A model generated the notes under the pieces. That model did no database searches and was not told the DNA's origin. It saw only the letters and a program-made list of their open reading frames with translations. From CAVSRC01 sp963785065 (lineage in GTDB: Bacteria; Pseudomonadota; Alphaproteobacteria; Rhizobiales; Kaistiaceae), in assembly GCA_963785065.1 (NCBI GenBank), contig CAWATX010000004.1, positions 1 through 64,000 on the forward strand: DNA of 64,000 nucleotides. Direction: 5' to 3'. Position numbers and translations under genes: made by a program. This document shows positions 1 through 8,493 of this stretch, one piece after another (the first letter of the stretch is position 1; every line of letters starts with the position of its first letter).

Positions 1-910
1 GGTCGGGGGCCTCCTCGTCCTTCGAGGCGCGCTCTGCGCGCACCTCAGGATGAGGAGGAGCCAACTCGGCGGACTTGGTGCGCCGTGTCTTGCGCCCGCC
101 TTTGCCACCACCCTCATCCTGAGGAGTGGCCGCAGGCCGCGTCTCGAAGGATGGCGGCTCGGCCTTCGGTCTGTCCGCGAACTCGGCGATGGCCAGGCCC
201 TCGGCGAGTTCCAGCGCGGTCTGGAAGGAATCGGCAAGCCGCGTGGCGATGCCGTCACCGACCACGATGCGGTCGACCACCACCTCGATGTCGTGCTTGA
301 GCTTCTTGTCGAGCGCCGGGCTTTCGGCGATCTCGTAGAATGCCCCGTCGATCTTGACCCGCTGGAAGCCGCGCTTCATCAGCTCGGCCAACTCCTTGCG
401 GTACTCGCCCTTGCGGCCACGCACGATCGGCGCCAGCAGATAGAGGCGGGTGCCGGCGGGCAGCGCCAGCACGCGGTCGACCATCTGGCTGACGGTCTGG
501 CTCTCGATCGGCAGGCCGGTTGCCGGCGAATAGGGCACGCCGACGCGGGCGAACAAGAGCCGCATGTAGTCGTAGATCTCGGTCACCGTGCCGACGGTGG
601 AGCGCGGGTTGCGGCTGGTGGTCTTCTGCTCGATGGAGATGGCCGGCGACAGGCCGTCGATCTGGTCGACGTCCGGCTTCTGCATCATCTCGAGGAACTG
701 GCGGGCATAGGCCGACAGGCTCTCGACATAGCGGCGCTGGCCCTCGGCATAGATGGTGTCGAAGGCGAGCGACGACTTGCCGGAGCCCGACAGGCCGGTG
801 AGCACGACCAGCCGGTCGCGCGGCAGGTCGAGGTCGATATTCTTGAGGTTATGTTCCCGCGCCCCGCGGATGGAGAGGAACTTGCCCGGGGCAGGGCTGG
901 TCTCGGCCAT
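1..910 (-). CDS. uvrA: UvrA excinuclease ABC subunit A, N-terminal part (runs off the window)
   Basis: UvrA is the damage-sensing ATPase of nucleotide excision repair; it loads UvrB on lesions. Reading the minus strand from ATG 908-910 gives MAETSPAPGKFLSIRGAREH, a Walker A loop (GLSGSGKSSLAFDTIYAEGQ), then the UvrB-binding region ending near residue 240 at ALELAEGLAIAEF. The frame stays open to base 1, so only about 303 residues are present. From roughly residue 242 on, where the E. coli protein has only a short linker before its first zinc module, this protein has an insert made largely of two translated palindromic repeats (PPSFETRPAATPQDEG and PHPEVRAERASKDEEAP) joined by a Gly/Lys/Arg-rich stretch. 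I saw no GTTC-N7-GTTC box in the 190 bp upstream. Confidence 0.95.
   Translation of the reverse strand, partial: MAETSPAPGKFLSIRGAREHNLKNIDLDLPRDRLVVLTGLSGSGKSSLAFDTIYAEGQRRYVESLSAYARQFLEMMQKPDVDQIDGLSPAISIEQKTTSRNPRSTVGTVTEIYDYMRLLFARVGVPYSPATGLPIESQTVSQMVDRVLALPAGTRLYLLAPIVRGRKGEYRKELAELMKRGFQRVKIDGAFYEIAESPALDKKLKHDIEVVVDRIVVGDGIATRLADSFQTALELAEGLAIAEFADRPKAEPPSFETRPAATPQDEGGGKGGRKTRRTKSAELAPPHPEVRAERASKDEEAPD
10..58. repeat. Rhizobial palindromic repeat, copy 1, inside uvrA
   Basis: Imperfect palindrome with outer arms CCTCCTCGTCC (10-20) and GGATGAGGAGG (48-58) and an inner GC-rich hairpin. It belongs to the CCTCATCCTGAGG/CTCGAAGGATGAGG type of repeat that is abundant in Hyphomicrobiales genomes. 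Here it is translated in frame as part of UvrA. Confidence 0.8.
112..153. repeat. Rhizobial palindromic repeat, copy 2, inside uvrA
   Basis: CCTCATCCTGAGGAG (112-126) with GTCTCGAAGGATG (141-153) on either side of the small hairpin GGCCGCAGGCC. Same family as the copy at 10-58, and again read in frame as UvrA protein (PSFETRPAATPQDEG). Confidence 0.8.
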
Positions 911-1099
911 GGCACGCTGTTCCGAAGGGGATTTGCGGCGTCGGCCGCGCCCCAAACTTATGCTCTTCGACGTACGAGACAAGCGGCGGCTCTCCCTCGT
1001 CCAACGGGAAATGCGTCCGGGCGATTCAGTCTGCTGCCAGCATTGTCAGGAGGGCCGTCTCCTGGCAAGAACAAAAGAGGAACAGCGCCATTGGCGTCG

Positions 1100-2017
1100 T
1101 CACGGACCATCCGCAAGGTGGCGCAGCACGCGCTCGCCCATGGCGGCGAAGCGCGCATCGCCGGCCAGTCCGGCGTCGAGCATCATGGTGGCGAAGGCGA
1201 CAGCCCAGCCGCGGGCGCGCGCCCAGGTGGCGGCAGAGGCCGGTCCGTAGGCGTCGATCGCCTCGGCGCTGAGCGCGCGGGTGGGAAGCAGCATCCAGAT
1301 CGCGGCCAGGTCGGTGGCCGGATCGCCGGCCGCCATGTCGCCCCAGTCGATGACGGCACTCAGGTGGCCGTCGTCGACCAGGACGTTGAGGACGTGCATG
1401 TCGCCATGAATCCAGGTCGACGCGACATCGATCGGGGCGGCAAGCGCCTGCTGCCAGATGGCGTGGACCTCGGGGGTCATCAGGGGCAGGTGCGCGAGGC
1501 GCGCGAGCCGTTCTTCGATCACGGATGCCCGCGTCGAAAGGGGGACGCCGCGATAGGGGTTCGCCGGTGCGTCCGCCGGCGGTTCGACATGCAGGGCGCG
1601 AAGGAAGCGCGCCAGGACGCGCTCCTCGCCCGCGGACGGGGCCTCCTGAAAGGTGGGCACGCCGGTGAACCACGGGACGATGCTCCAGTGCCAGGGGAAG
1701 CCCTGACCGGGCTTTCCGACGCGGACGGGGGCGGGGATGGGCAGCGGCAGCCGCTCGGCAAGCGGGCCCAGCCAGCGCTGCTCGTGCAGGACGAGCCCGG
1801 CCGACGCCGCCCGGCGCGGCAGGCGGACGGCCAGGCGGTCGCCGAGACGAAACAGCTGGTTGTCCCAGCCCGCTTCCAGCCGGCGGAGGGGAAGCTCGGC
1901 AAGGTCGGGGTGCTGTTCGCGGAGGAGAGCGTGCACCAGGGCTGTCTCGATGTGGAGGTCGGCATCAGGGGTGCCGACCGGCGTGCCGGATGCGTTGGCG
2001 GGATCGGATGCTGTCAT
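1100..2017 (-). CDS. Aminoglycoside phosphotransferase (APH) family kinase
   Basis: A 305-residue protein with the APH/choline-kinase fold. The N-lobe carries WDNQLFRLGDRLAVRLPRR, where APH enzymes hold the ATP-binding lysine region. The catalytic loop is HGDMHVLNVLVDD and the metal-binding motif is VIDWGD, both well conserved. APH-family enzymes phosphorylate aminoglycosides, choline, homoserine or other small hydroxyl compounds; the substrate cannot be told from sequence alone and a resistance role should not be assumed. The gene stands alone, divergent from the nuclease-like gene at 2176. Confidence 0.88.
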   Translation of the reverse strand: MTASDPANASGTPVGTPDADLHIETALVHALLREQHPDLAELPLRRLEAGWDNQLFRLGDRLAVRLPRRAASAGLVLHEQRWLGPLAERLPLPIPAPVRVGKPGQGFPWHWSIVPWFTGVPTFQEAPSAGEERVLARFLRALHVEPPADAPANPYRGVPLSTRASVIEERLARLAHLPLMTPEVHAIWQQALAAPIDVASTWIHGDMHVLNVLVDDGHLSAVIDWGDMAAGDPATDLAAIWMLLPTRALSAEAIDAYGPASAATWARARGWAVAFATMMLDAGLAGDARFAAMGERVLRHLADGP

Positions 2018-2175
2018 CTTGTGGCGCTCGGCTAGACGTGGGGTCGGGAGACAAAGCGCGCGCGACGGCGCCGCGGGTGAAGTTGCCTATACGAGGATGC
2101 AGCTCAATACGAGACCGTGGCCGCAGCCGCAAGTTGCGCTAGGGTGGGGGCCCTGACCCAAGAGGAGGAAAGGTC

Positions 2176-3255
2176 ATGGTCCAGTATTCCGGATTGCGCT
2201 TCTGGAAGGACAAGGCGGCGCGTGCCCGCACGATCGACCGGCTGCTGGCGCTGAGGGCGGGGATCGCGGCCAAAATCTCGCCGAACAACAAGCAGGAATC
2301 GTTTCACCTGGCGACGTGGAACCTGCGCGACTTCGGCGGCCATCGCCTCAACCCGTCGCCGCGCAGCGACGAGGCGCTGCTCTACATCGCCGAGATCATC
2401 TCGGCCTTCGATCTGGTCGCGGTCCAGGAGGTCAACCAGAACCTGACCGATTTCAACCGGCTGATGCGCTTCCTCGGGCCGCACTGGACCTATGTGGTGA
2501 CCGACCAGAGCGGCAACATGGAGCGGCTCGCCTTCGTCTACGATTCGCGCAAGATCCTGTTCCGGCGCATGGCCGGCGAGATCGTGCTGCCGCCGGTCAA
2601 GGGAAAGCCGGTGGCGCAGTTCAACCGGACGCCGTTCGTGGTGTCGTTTCAGGCCGGTTGGTTCAAGTTCAACCTGTGCACGGTCCATATCTACTACGGC
2701 CCGAGCGCGGACACGGCCGTTCGCCAGCGCGAGATCGCCGATATCGCCAACTTCTTCACCAAGCGCCAGAAGAAGGACGGCGAGACCTACATCCTGCTCG
2801 GCGACTTCAACATATTGAGCCCGGAGGACGCGACCATGGAGGCGCTGCTCGGCCACGGCTTCAGGATACCGCCGGGGGTGAGCAAGCCGACGGCGCTGGC
2901 GAGCAAGGCGACCTACGACCAGATCGCGCTGAGGACCCAGAACAAGCTGTTCGAGGTGGAGGCTTCGGGCTGCTTCGCCTGGCAGGATTTCGTCTTCCGC
3001 GACACCGACGACTATGCCGTCTACAAGCCGCTGATGCCGACCGAGACGAAGAGCGGCAAGGCGGCGAAGACGGATATCGGCGCCTATCGCAAGTGGCGCA
3101 CCTGGCAGATGTCGGATCACCTGCCGCTGTGGGCGGAGATCAAGACGGATTTCACCAACGACTATCTCGACAGCCTGAGGGCGAAGGCGGATCCGCTGGC
3201 CGAGTTCGCCCCGAAGACCGGTCCGCGAATCTCGGCGACGGGGGAGGCGGAATAG
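2176..3255 (+). CDS. Endonuclease/exonuclease/phosphatase family protein
   Basis: 359 residues of the EEP (DNase I-like) metal-dependent phosphoesterase fold. The usual motifs appear in order: LATWNLRDFGG, LVAVQEVNQN (metal-ligand Glu), VHIYYGP, ILLGDFNI (Asp-x-Asn) and the closing MSDHLPLWAEI (Ser-Asp-His). No signal peptide is visible, so it should be cytoplasmic. The family includes nucleases and phospholipid or inositol phosphatases; the substrate is unknown. AAGAGGAGGAAAGGTC before the ATG supplies a strong ribosome-binding site. Confidence 0.9.
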   Translation: MVQYSGLRFWKDKAARARTIDRLLALRAGIAAKISPNNKQESFHLATWNLRDFGGHRLNPSPRSDEALLYIAEIISAFDLVAVQEVNQNLTDFNRLMRFLGPHWTYVVTDQSGNMERLAFVYDSRKILFRRMAGEIVLPPVKGKPVAQFNRTPFVVSFQAGWFKFNLCTVHIYYGPSADTAVRQREIADIANFFTKRQKKDGETYILLGDFNILSPEDATMEALLGHGFRIPPGVSKPTALASKATYDQIALRTQNKLFEVEASGCFAWQDFVFRDTDDYAVYKPLMPTETKSGKAAKTDIGAYRKWRTWQMSDHLPLWAEIKTDFTNDYLDSLRAKADPLAEFAPKTGPRISATGEAE

Positions 3256-3317
3256 GGCCGCTGAATTGTGCTACCAAGGCGAACCGGGAACGCACTGGAA
3301 ACTTGGGGGAACGAACC

Positions 3318-4433
3318 ATGAGTGACATGGCTGCGCGCGTCGACGCAACGATCGACGCGGCAATCGCCAAGGGCAAGCTTGTCGGCACGGCGATCCTGAT
3401 CGCGGTCGACGGCAAGACGGTCTATCGCGGCGTCAAGGGCTTCTTCGACCGCGAGGCCGGCATTGCGATGCGCGAAGACGCGATCTTCCGCCTGGCGTCG
3501 GTGACCAAGCCGATGGCCGCGGCGACGGCCCTGGCGCTCTACGAACGCGGCAAGCTCGGCCTCGACGATCCGGTGACGCGCTATCTGCCCGATATGCGGC
3601 CGAAACTTGCCGATGGCAGCGAACCGGAAATCCGCATCCACCACCTGCTGACCCATACGTCCGGCTTCGGCTATCCGACGGTGGAGCCAGACGATCCGTA
3701 CAGGGCGCTAGGCATTTCCGGCGGGATCGCCGAGCCCGGACGGAGCATGGACGACAACCTCGCCCGCATCGCCCGGGCGCCGCTGTTCTTCGCGCCGGGA
3801 ACGGCGTGGCGCTATGGCGTCAGCATCGACGTCCTCGGCGCGGTCATCGCCAAGGTGCACGGCGACTTCCCGGACGCGGTCGCAACCTATGTGACGCGGC
3901 CGCTGGGAATGACCGACACGGGGTTCCGCGTGACCGACAAGGCGCGGCTTGCCGTGCCCTATGGCGACGCCACGCCGGAGCCAGTGCGCATGGGCGATCC
4001 GCACACGGTCGCCGACGGCACTGTCTTTTCGCCGAGCCGCATCCTCGACGAGACGTCGTTCCCCTCGGGTGGCGGCGGCATGGCGGGCACGGCCGGCGAT
4101 TTCCTGACGTTCCTGGAGGCGATCCGCACCGGCGGCGGGCCGATCCTGAAGCCTGAGACGGTGGCGATGGCGTGCCGCAACCAGATCGGCGATCTGCCGC
4201 GCGAGGAGAAGGACGCCGGCTGGCGCTTCGGCTATCTCAGCGCGGTGCTCGTCGACCCGAGGGCCGCTGGGACTGCCCAGTCGGCCGGAACGCTGCGATG
4301 GGGCGGCGTCTGGGGTCATTCCTGGTTCATCGATCCGGCGGCCGGGATCTCGGTCGCGGCCTTCACCAACACCGCCATGGAAGGCTGCAACGGTCCGTTC
4401 ACGGCCGACCTTCGGCAGGCGGTCTACCGGTAG
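3318..4433 (+). CDS. Serine hydrolase, beta-lactamase class C / penicillin-binding-like family
   Basis: 371 residues. The active-site SxxK tetrad is SVTK at residues 61-64 (FRLASVTKPMAA). A tyrosine motif (WRYGVS) takes the place of YxN near residue 170, and HSWF near the C-terminus stands where HxG is expected. IRIHHLLTHTSGFGY is typical of the family. No signal peptide is obvious, which suggests a cytoplasmic esterase or peptidase rather than a periplasmic beta-lactamase. I chose ATG 3318, after GGGGGAACGAACC; the upstream open frame is a shadow of the preceding gene. Confidence 0.88.
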   Translation: MSDMAARVDATIDAAIAKGKLVGTAILIAVDGKTVYRGVKGFFDREAGIAMREDAIFRLASVTKPMAAATALALYERGKLGLDDPVTRYLPDMRPKLADGSEPEIRIHHLLTHTSGFGYPTVEPDDPYRALGISGGIAEPGRSMDDNLARIARAPLFFAPGTAWRYGVSIDVLGAVIAKVHGDFPDAVATYVTRPLGMTDTGFRVTDKARLAVPYGDATPEPVRMGDPHTVADGTVFSPSRILDETSFPSGGGGMAGTAGDFLTFLEAIRTGGGPILKPETVAMACRNQIGDLPREEKDAGWRFGYLSAVLVDPRAAGTAQSAGTLRWGGVWGHSWFIDPAAGISVAAFTNTAMEGCNGPFTADLRQAVYR

Positions 4434-4439
4434 GTCCCC

Positions 4440-4949
4440 ATGCCCGGAGCCGGCGAGCGCTATTGCCTGTTCGGCACGGCCTTTGGCCGCGTTGGCATCG
4501 GCTGGAACGAGGCCGGCGTGCGGCGGGTGCATCTGCCCGAGATCGACGTCGCGACGCTGAGGACATGGATGGAGCGGCATGGCGCGGTGGAGGGCGTGCC
4601 GTCGCCGACGGTGGAGACGGCGATCGATCGGCTGCGGGCCTATTTCAACGGGGTCGAGACCGATTTTGCCGATCTTGAGGTGGCGCTGCCGGAGATGACC
4701 AGCGGGGAGCGGCGGCGCATCTATGCCGCGACGCGGGCGCTCAAATGGGGCGAGACGGCAAGCTATGGCGAAATCGCCGGGCGCGCCGGGTTGCCGGGCG
4801 GCGCAAGGGCGGTGGGCCAGGCGATGCCGATCATCATCCCCTGCCACCGGGTGCTGGCGGCGGGCGACCGGCTCGGCGGCTTCTCCGCCTATGGCGGCGT
4901 GCTGACCAAGGAAAAGCTGCTGGTTCTGGAGAAAGCAAGGCTGCTGTAG
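4440..4949 (+). CDS. ogt: Methylated-DNA--protein-cysteine methyltransferase
   Basis: 169 residues, the usual length for Ogt. The protein transfers O6-alkyl groups from guanine (or O4-alkyl from thymine) to its own cysteine, a suicide repair reaction. The acceptor is Cys135 in IIIPCHRVLA; the DNA-binding helix region (TASYGEIAGRAGLPGGARAVGQAM) precedes it and GGFSAYGG follows. It starts six bases after the serine hydrolase gene and is probably co-transcribed with it. Confidence 0.93.
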   Translation: MPGAGERYCLFGTAFGRVGIGWNEAGVRRVHLPEIDVATLRTWMERHGAVEGVPSPTVETAIDRLRAYFNGVETDFADLEVALPEMTSGERRRIYAATRALKWGETASYGEIAGRAGLPGGARAVGQAMPIIIPCHRVLAAGDRLGGFSAYGGVLTKEKLLVLEKARLL

Positions 4950-5297
4950 GGCGTCGACGCCGCGCTGCCTTCCCCTCACGGGCGATAGAGGCTCCTGACA
5001 CGTCCTGTCATAGGGGTGTGACAGAGTGCATTGCGGCCATCGGGGGAAGGATGCGATGGCCGCATGGCTGTGATGAACGGGATGCTCTTGGCCGTCGGAC
5101 GGCGGCGCCCTAGTTCTTACGGCTCGATTTTCTGACTGTTGGTGTCGAATCCGCATCGCGGCGTTCGTCTTGGGAGGAAGCGCGGGCGACGCGAGAGCGG
5201 CGTTAGCGCGACACCGAAAATGGGCGGCGGCACTTTTCCGCCATGGACACGACCAGACCGGCTGCCTCGCGGCGACCGCAAACGGAGCTTTTTTGCC
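4950..5297. other. Intergenic stretch with no supported gene
   Basis: 348 bp between ogt and the efflux gene. I see no protein-like frame. A weak hairpin (GGCGG 5226-5230 / CCGCC 5238-5242) lies about 55 bp before the efflux start. An open frame running into the downstream gene from 5139 has no family resemblance and is treated as leader. Confidence 0.5.
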
Positions 5298-6542
5298 ATG
5301 ACTTCGCGCTTCCTCCGTAATGCCGTGGTGCTCGGCCTGATCTCGGCCATCGGGCCGTTCGCCATCGACATGTACCTGCCGGCGCTGCCGACCATCGCCG
5401 ACAACCTGCATGCCTCGACCGCGGCGACGCAGATGACGCTGATGGCCTTCTTCATCGCCTTTGGCGTCTGCCAGATCGTCTATGGGCCGGTGTCGGACAT
5501 GGTCGGGCGCAAGGCGCCGCTCTATTTCGGGCTCGTCGTCTACGTGCTCGGCGCCGCCGGCTGCGCGCTGGCGCCGTCGATCGGCTGGCTGATCGCCTTC
5601 CGCGCGCTCCAGGGCGTCGGCGCATCGGCGGTGATGGTGATTCCGCGGGCGATCATCCGCGACCTGCACACCGGCGTCGAAGGCGCTCGGCTGATGGCGC
5701 TGGTCATGCTGGTGCTGTCGGTGTCGCCGATCCTGGCGCCGGTGACCGGCAGCGCGCTGATCGTGCCCTTCGGCTGGCGGGCGGTGTTCATCGCCGTGGC
5801 CGTGGTGGCGACGATTGCCATAGGGCTGGTGGCAACCACGCTGCCCGAGACGCTCACCCCGGCGAAGCGGGTGCGCATCGACCGGGCGAGCCTCGCCACC
5901 GGGTTCGCGACGCTGTTTGGCGATCCGCGCTTCCTCGGCCTGACCTTCATCGGCGGGCTCGGCATGGCGAGCTTCTTCACGTTCCTGGCCAGCGCCTCGT
6001 TCGTCTACATCGACCATTTCGGCCTGGGGCCGACGGCGTTCAGCATCGCCTTCTCGCTGAACGCCGTCGGTTTCATCGGCTCCTCGCAGTTCGCCGCCTG
6101 GCTCGGCGGGCGCTACGGCCTTGGCCGACTGGTGCGCGTTTCGGTGGCGTCCTATGCGGCGGTGCTGGCGGTGCTGCTGGCGCTGACCGTCGCCGGCGTC
6201 GACAGCCTGCCGGTGCTGATGGCCTTCCTGCTCGTCGGCTTCTCCTTCATGGGCCTGGTCATCCCGACCACCATGGTGATGGCGCTGGACGAACACGGCG
6301 AGATCGCGGGCATGGCGGCGGCGCTCGGCGGGACGCTGCAGATGGTGACCGGCGCGGCGATGATCGTCATCGCCAGCCTGATCTTCAACGGCACGCCGCT
6401 GCCCATGATCGCGCTGATGACGGCGCTTGCCTGGGGCGCGCTGGCGCTTGCGGTGCTGACGCTGAGGCGCCGGCCCGAGGGCGAGGCGCCGGAGGAGGGG
6501 GAGCCGGTGGCGATCAGGGTGGAGAGCGAGGCGGCAGAGTAG
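5298..6542 (+). CDS. Bcr/CflA-family multidrug efflux MFS transporter
   Basis: 414 residues with about 12 hydrophobic segments. The first helix and loop (ISAIGPFAIDMYLPALPTIA) are characteristic of the Bcr/CflA drug:proton antiporters, and the MFS loop motif appears as GPVSDMVGRKAPL after helix 2. It should export drugs or small metabolites across the inner membrane in exchange for protons. I chose ATG 5298 because the family's N-terminus starts there; a longer frame from 5139 adds 53 residues without similarity. Confidence 0.9.
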   Translation: MTSRFLRNAVVLGLISAIGPFAIDMYLPALPTIADNLHASTAATQMTLMAFFIAFGVCQIVYGPVSDMVGRKAPLYFGLVVYVLGAAGCALAPSIGWLIAFRALQGVGASAVMVIPRAIIRDLHTGVEGARLMALVMLVLSVSPILAPVTGSALIVPFGWRAVFIAVAVVATIAIGLVATTLPETLTPAKRVRIDRASLATGFATLFGDPRFLGLTFIGGLGMASFFTFLASASFVYIDHFGLGPTAFSIAFSLNAVGFIGSSQFAAWLGGRYGLGRLVRVSVASYAAVLAVLLALTVAGVDSLPVLMAFLLVGFSFMGLVIPTTMVMALDEHGEIAGMAAALGGTLQMVTGAAMIVIASLIFNGTPLPMIALMTALAWGALALAVLTLRRRPEGEAPEEGEPVAIRVESEAAE

Positions 6543-6649
6543 GCAACTCCCTGGCGCAATTTCAGGTTGACGCGAACCGATCGCCGATTGGTCGGCGACG
6601 GCCGGGATGTCGGGCGGTCGAAGCGTCGGCGAATGATGCCGGATGCAGT

Positions 6650-6871
6650 CTATTGGGGGGTGTGAGGCGAATGCTCGGTGGCCGCCAGGGTGGCCGCCTT
6701 TGCCGCCATTTCCTCCGCACCGCGCACGGCTTGCTCAAGAATCTCGTTGGCTTCCGGGAGATTCTTCACTTCCTCCCAATACCTGCCGAGCTTGCGTATC
6801 GCGGCCGCCAAGTACGGATCGGTGACGGCCATGATCGTTACGTCTTCGAACGCTCCCACCTTGAATGCCAT
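6650..6871 (-). CDS. Small hypothetical protein, 73 residues
   Basis: The frame reads MAFKVGAFEDVTIMAVTDPY and continues with an amphipathic helical C-terminal half (YWEEVKNLPEANEILEQAV). The composition is protein-like and the alternative plus-strand frames are not. ATG 6871 follows GGGGTGTGAA; a TTG at 6895 would add eight residues. I do not recognise the family. No signal or membrane segment is visible. Confidence 0.55.
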   Translation of the reverse strand: MAFKVGAFEDVTIMAVTDPYLAAAIRKLGRYWEEVKNLPEANEILEQAVRGAEEMAAKAATLAATEHSPHTPQ

Positions 6872-7081
6872 TTCACACCCCTGCGTGAACTGCAAGAAGC
6901 CGCATCCTGTGTAAGACGCTATCAGGCGATGTGTGCGTCTTCACTGCACGTTTTTCGCGAATCTCATCTTGGCCGTGTTTACTTGCCCGACAAGAAACGC
7001 GCCTCTTGATGGACCTCGCAAACCGGCGCTGGGCGCTCAGGACATTTCAGGGGACGCCTCGCCAAAAAAAGCGATGCGGGC

Positions 7082-7109
7082 TGTCGATTTAGTGGCTTCC
7101 GGTTCGTTG
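7082..7109 (+). promoter_or_regulatory. Candidate ECF42 promoter for the YciI-VOC operon
   Basis: TGTCGA (7082-7087), 17-bp spacer, CGTTG (7105-7109), about 58 bp before the start codon at 7168. The TGTCGA -35 and CG-rich -10 agree with the promoter reported for ECF42 sigma factors. The same arrangement occurs at 10192, with almost the same distance to its gene. Confidence 0.6.
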
Positions 7110-7167
7110 TGGGGATAGAGCGCGGGACAGGCCTGCGTTTCGCGACCGCCAGAGAGGACGAAAACCC

Positions 7168-7584
7168 ATGCGTTTCATGATGCTGGTGATCCCCAAGGGA
7201 TACGAAACCGCCCAGCCCGGCACGATGCCCGATCCGGACGCGATCGAGCGCATGACGAAATACAATGAGAGCCTGCAGAAGGCTGGCGTCCTGCTGGCAC
7301 TGGATGGGCTGCATCCGCCGTCGATGGGGGCGCGGGTAAGCTTCTCCGGCGGCAAGCCGACCGTGCAGGACGGGCCCTTCGCCGAGGCGAAGGAGGTGCT
7401 CGGCGGCTACTGGATGATCCAGGTGGCCTCGCGCGAGGAGGCCATCGAATGGGCCAGGCGCGCGCCGATGGGCGACAACGAGATCATCGAGATCCGCCAG
7501 GTGCAGGAGATCGAGGATTTCGAGCCGAGCGAGGCGATGCAGCGCGAGGCAGCCCTGCTCGACGTGCTCAACGCCGACAAGTGA
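7168..7584 (+). CDS. YciI-related (DGPF-domain) protein, copy 1
   Basis: 138 residues of the YCII/DGPF family, a ferredoxin-like fold seen as single-domain proteins next to ECF42 sigma factors. It carries the diagnostic VQDGPFAEAKEVLGGYWMI and starts MRFMMLVIPKGYE. The biochemical role of these proteins is not established. A candidate ECF42 promoter lies 58 bp upstream, and the two VOC genes follow at 26 and 33 bp, so the three probably form an operon. The C-terminus is longer than in the other two copies (EIEDFEPSEAMQREAALLD). Confidence 0.9.
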   Translation: MRFMMLVIPKGYETAQPGTMPDPDAIERMTKYNESLQKAGVLLALDGLHPPSMGARVSFSGGKPTVQDGPFAEAKEVLGGYWMIQVASREEAIEWARRAPMGDNEIIEIRQVQEIEDFEPSEAMQREAALLDVLNADK

Positions 7585-7610
7585 CGCCGGCGACAGCCGA
7601 GGAGACACTT

Positions 7611-7988
7611 ATGCTTTCCGACATGAATGCCATGGCGACCATCGCCGTGAAGGATCTCGACGTGGGACGCGCCTTTTATGGCGGCGTGCTGAAGCTCGTC
7701 CCGGCGGGGGCGGAGGGCAGCGAGGTGGCGCTCTTCAGGAGCGGCGGCGCGACCATCGTGGTCTATCGCTCCGAGCTTGCCGGAACCAACAAGGCAACCG
7801 TGGCTACCTGGGGCGTGGGCGCCGAGCTCGACAGTATCGTCGCGCAACTGAAACGCGCCGGCGTCAGCTTCGAGCACTACGACTTTCCCGGCAGTGAACG
7901 GGACGGCGAGGTCCACGTCTTCGGTGCCTTCCGCGCCGCCTGGTTCAAGGACCCCGACGGCAACATCCTCCACATCAACAATCGCTGA
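7611..7988 (+). CDS. VOC-family (glyoxalase/bleomycin-resistance-like) protein
   Basis: 125 residues of the vicinal-oxygen-chelate fold. It begins MATIAVKDLDVGRAFYGGVL and ends with the typical AAWFKDPDGNILHINNR. The family includes glyoxalase I, dioxygenases and antibiotic-binding proteins; the substrate is not predictable here. ATG 7611 follows CCGAGGAGACACTT. Second gene of the proposed ECF42-controlled operon. Confidence 0.88.
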   Translation: MLSDMNAMATIAVKDLDVGRAFYGGVLKLVPAGAEGSEVALFRSGGATIVVYRSELAGTNKATVATWGVGAELDSIVAQLKRAGVSFEHYDFPGSERDGEVHVFGAFRAAWFKDPDGNILHINNR

Positions 7989-8021
7989 GGCGCGACAGGC
8001 GCCGGACAAGGATCAAATTCC

Positions 8022-8435
8022 ATGCAGATCAATCCCTATCTGAATTTCGCCGGCAATTGTGCCGAGGCCTTCGCCTTCTATGCGAAGCTGTTCGGCGGCA
8101 CGATCGAGATGCAGATGACCCACGGCGGGTCGCCCATGGCCGACCAGGTGGCGGCCGAGTGGCACGACAAAATCATGCATATCCAGATGAAGACGGCCGA
8201 TGGCTTCACGCTGATGGGCTCGGACGCGCCGCCGCCCTACTACAACAAGCCGCAGGGCTTCTTCGTGTCGCTGCAGATGATGGACCCGGCGGAAGCCGAG
8301 CGCATCTACGCGGCGCTGATGGAGGGTGGCGTGGCGAGCATGGAACTGCAGAAGACGTCATGGGCGGAGCGCTTCGCCATGCTGACCGACCGCTTCGGCA
8401 TCCCCTGGATGATCAATTGCACCATGGCGGACTGA
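8022..8435 (+). CDS. VOC-family protein, PhnB-like
   Basis: 137 residues starting MQINPYLNFAGNCAEAFAFY, the PhnB/3-demethylubiquinone-methyltransferase-like branch of the VOC superfamily, with the closing DRFGIPWMINC. Despite the PhnB name there is no phn operon here. PhnB-like proteins often accompany YciI/DGPF proteins and ECF sigma factors in actinobacteria and proteobacteria. It lies 33 bp after the other VOC gene in the same direction and is probably the third gene of the operon. Confidence 0.87.
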   Translation: MQINPYLNFAGNCAEAFAFYAKLFGGTIEMQMTHGGSPMADQVAAEWHDKIMHIQMKTADGFTLMGSDAPPPYYNKPQGFFVSLQMMDPAEAERIYAALMEGGVASMELQKTSWAERFAMLTDRFGIPWMINCTMAD

Positions 8436-8493
8436 GCGGCATCCGGAGCCACCCCGCCGCGCATTGCGGCGGGGCCTGCACGCTTTGGGGGGC

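Noticed and set aside
902..1095. SOS box before uvrA
   Set aside because: A single GTTC is present near the start, but no second GTTC at seven bases.
50..2035. 661-codon plus-strand frame
   Set aside because: It is the antisense shadow of uvrA and the APH gene, with Arg/Gly/Asp-rich composition and no family motif.
3708..6296. 862-codon minus-strand frame
   Set aside because: Runs antisense through the serine hydrolase, ogt and efflux genes; composition is not protein-like.
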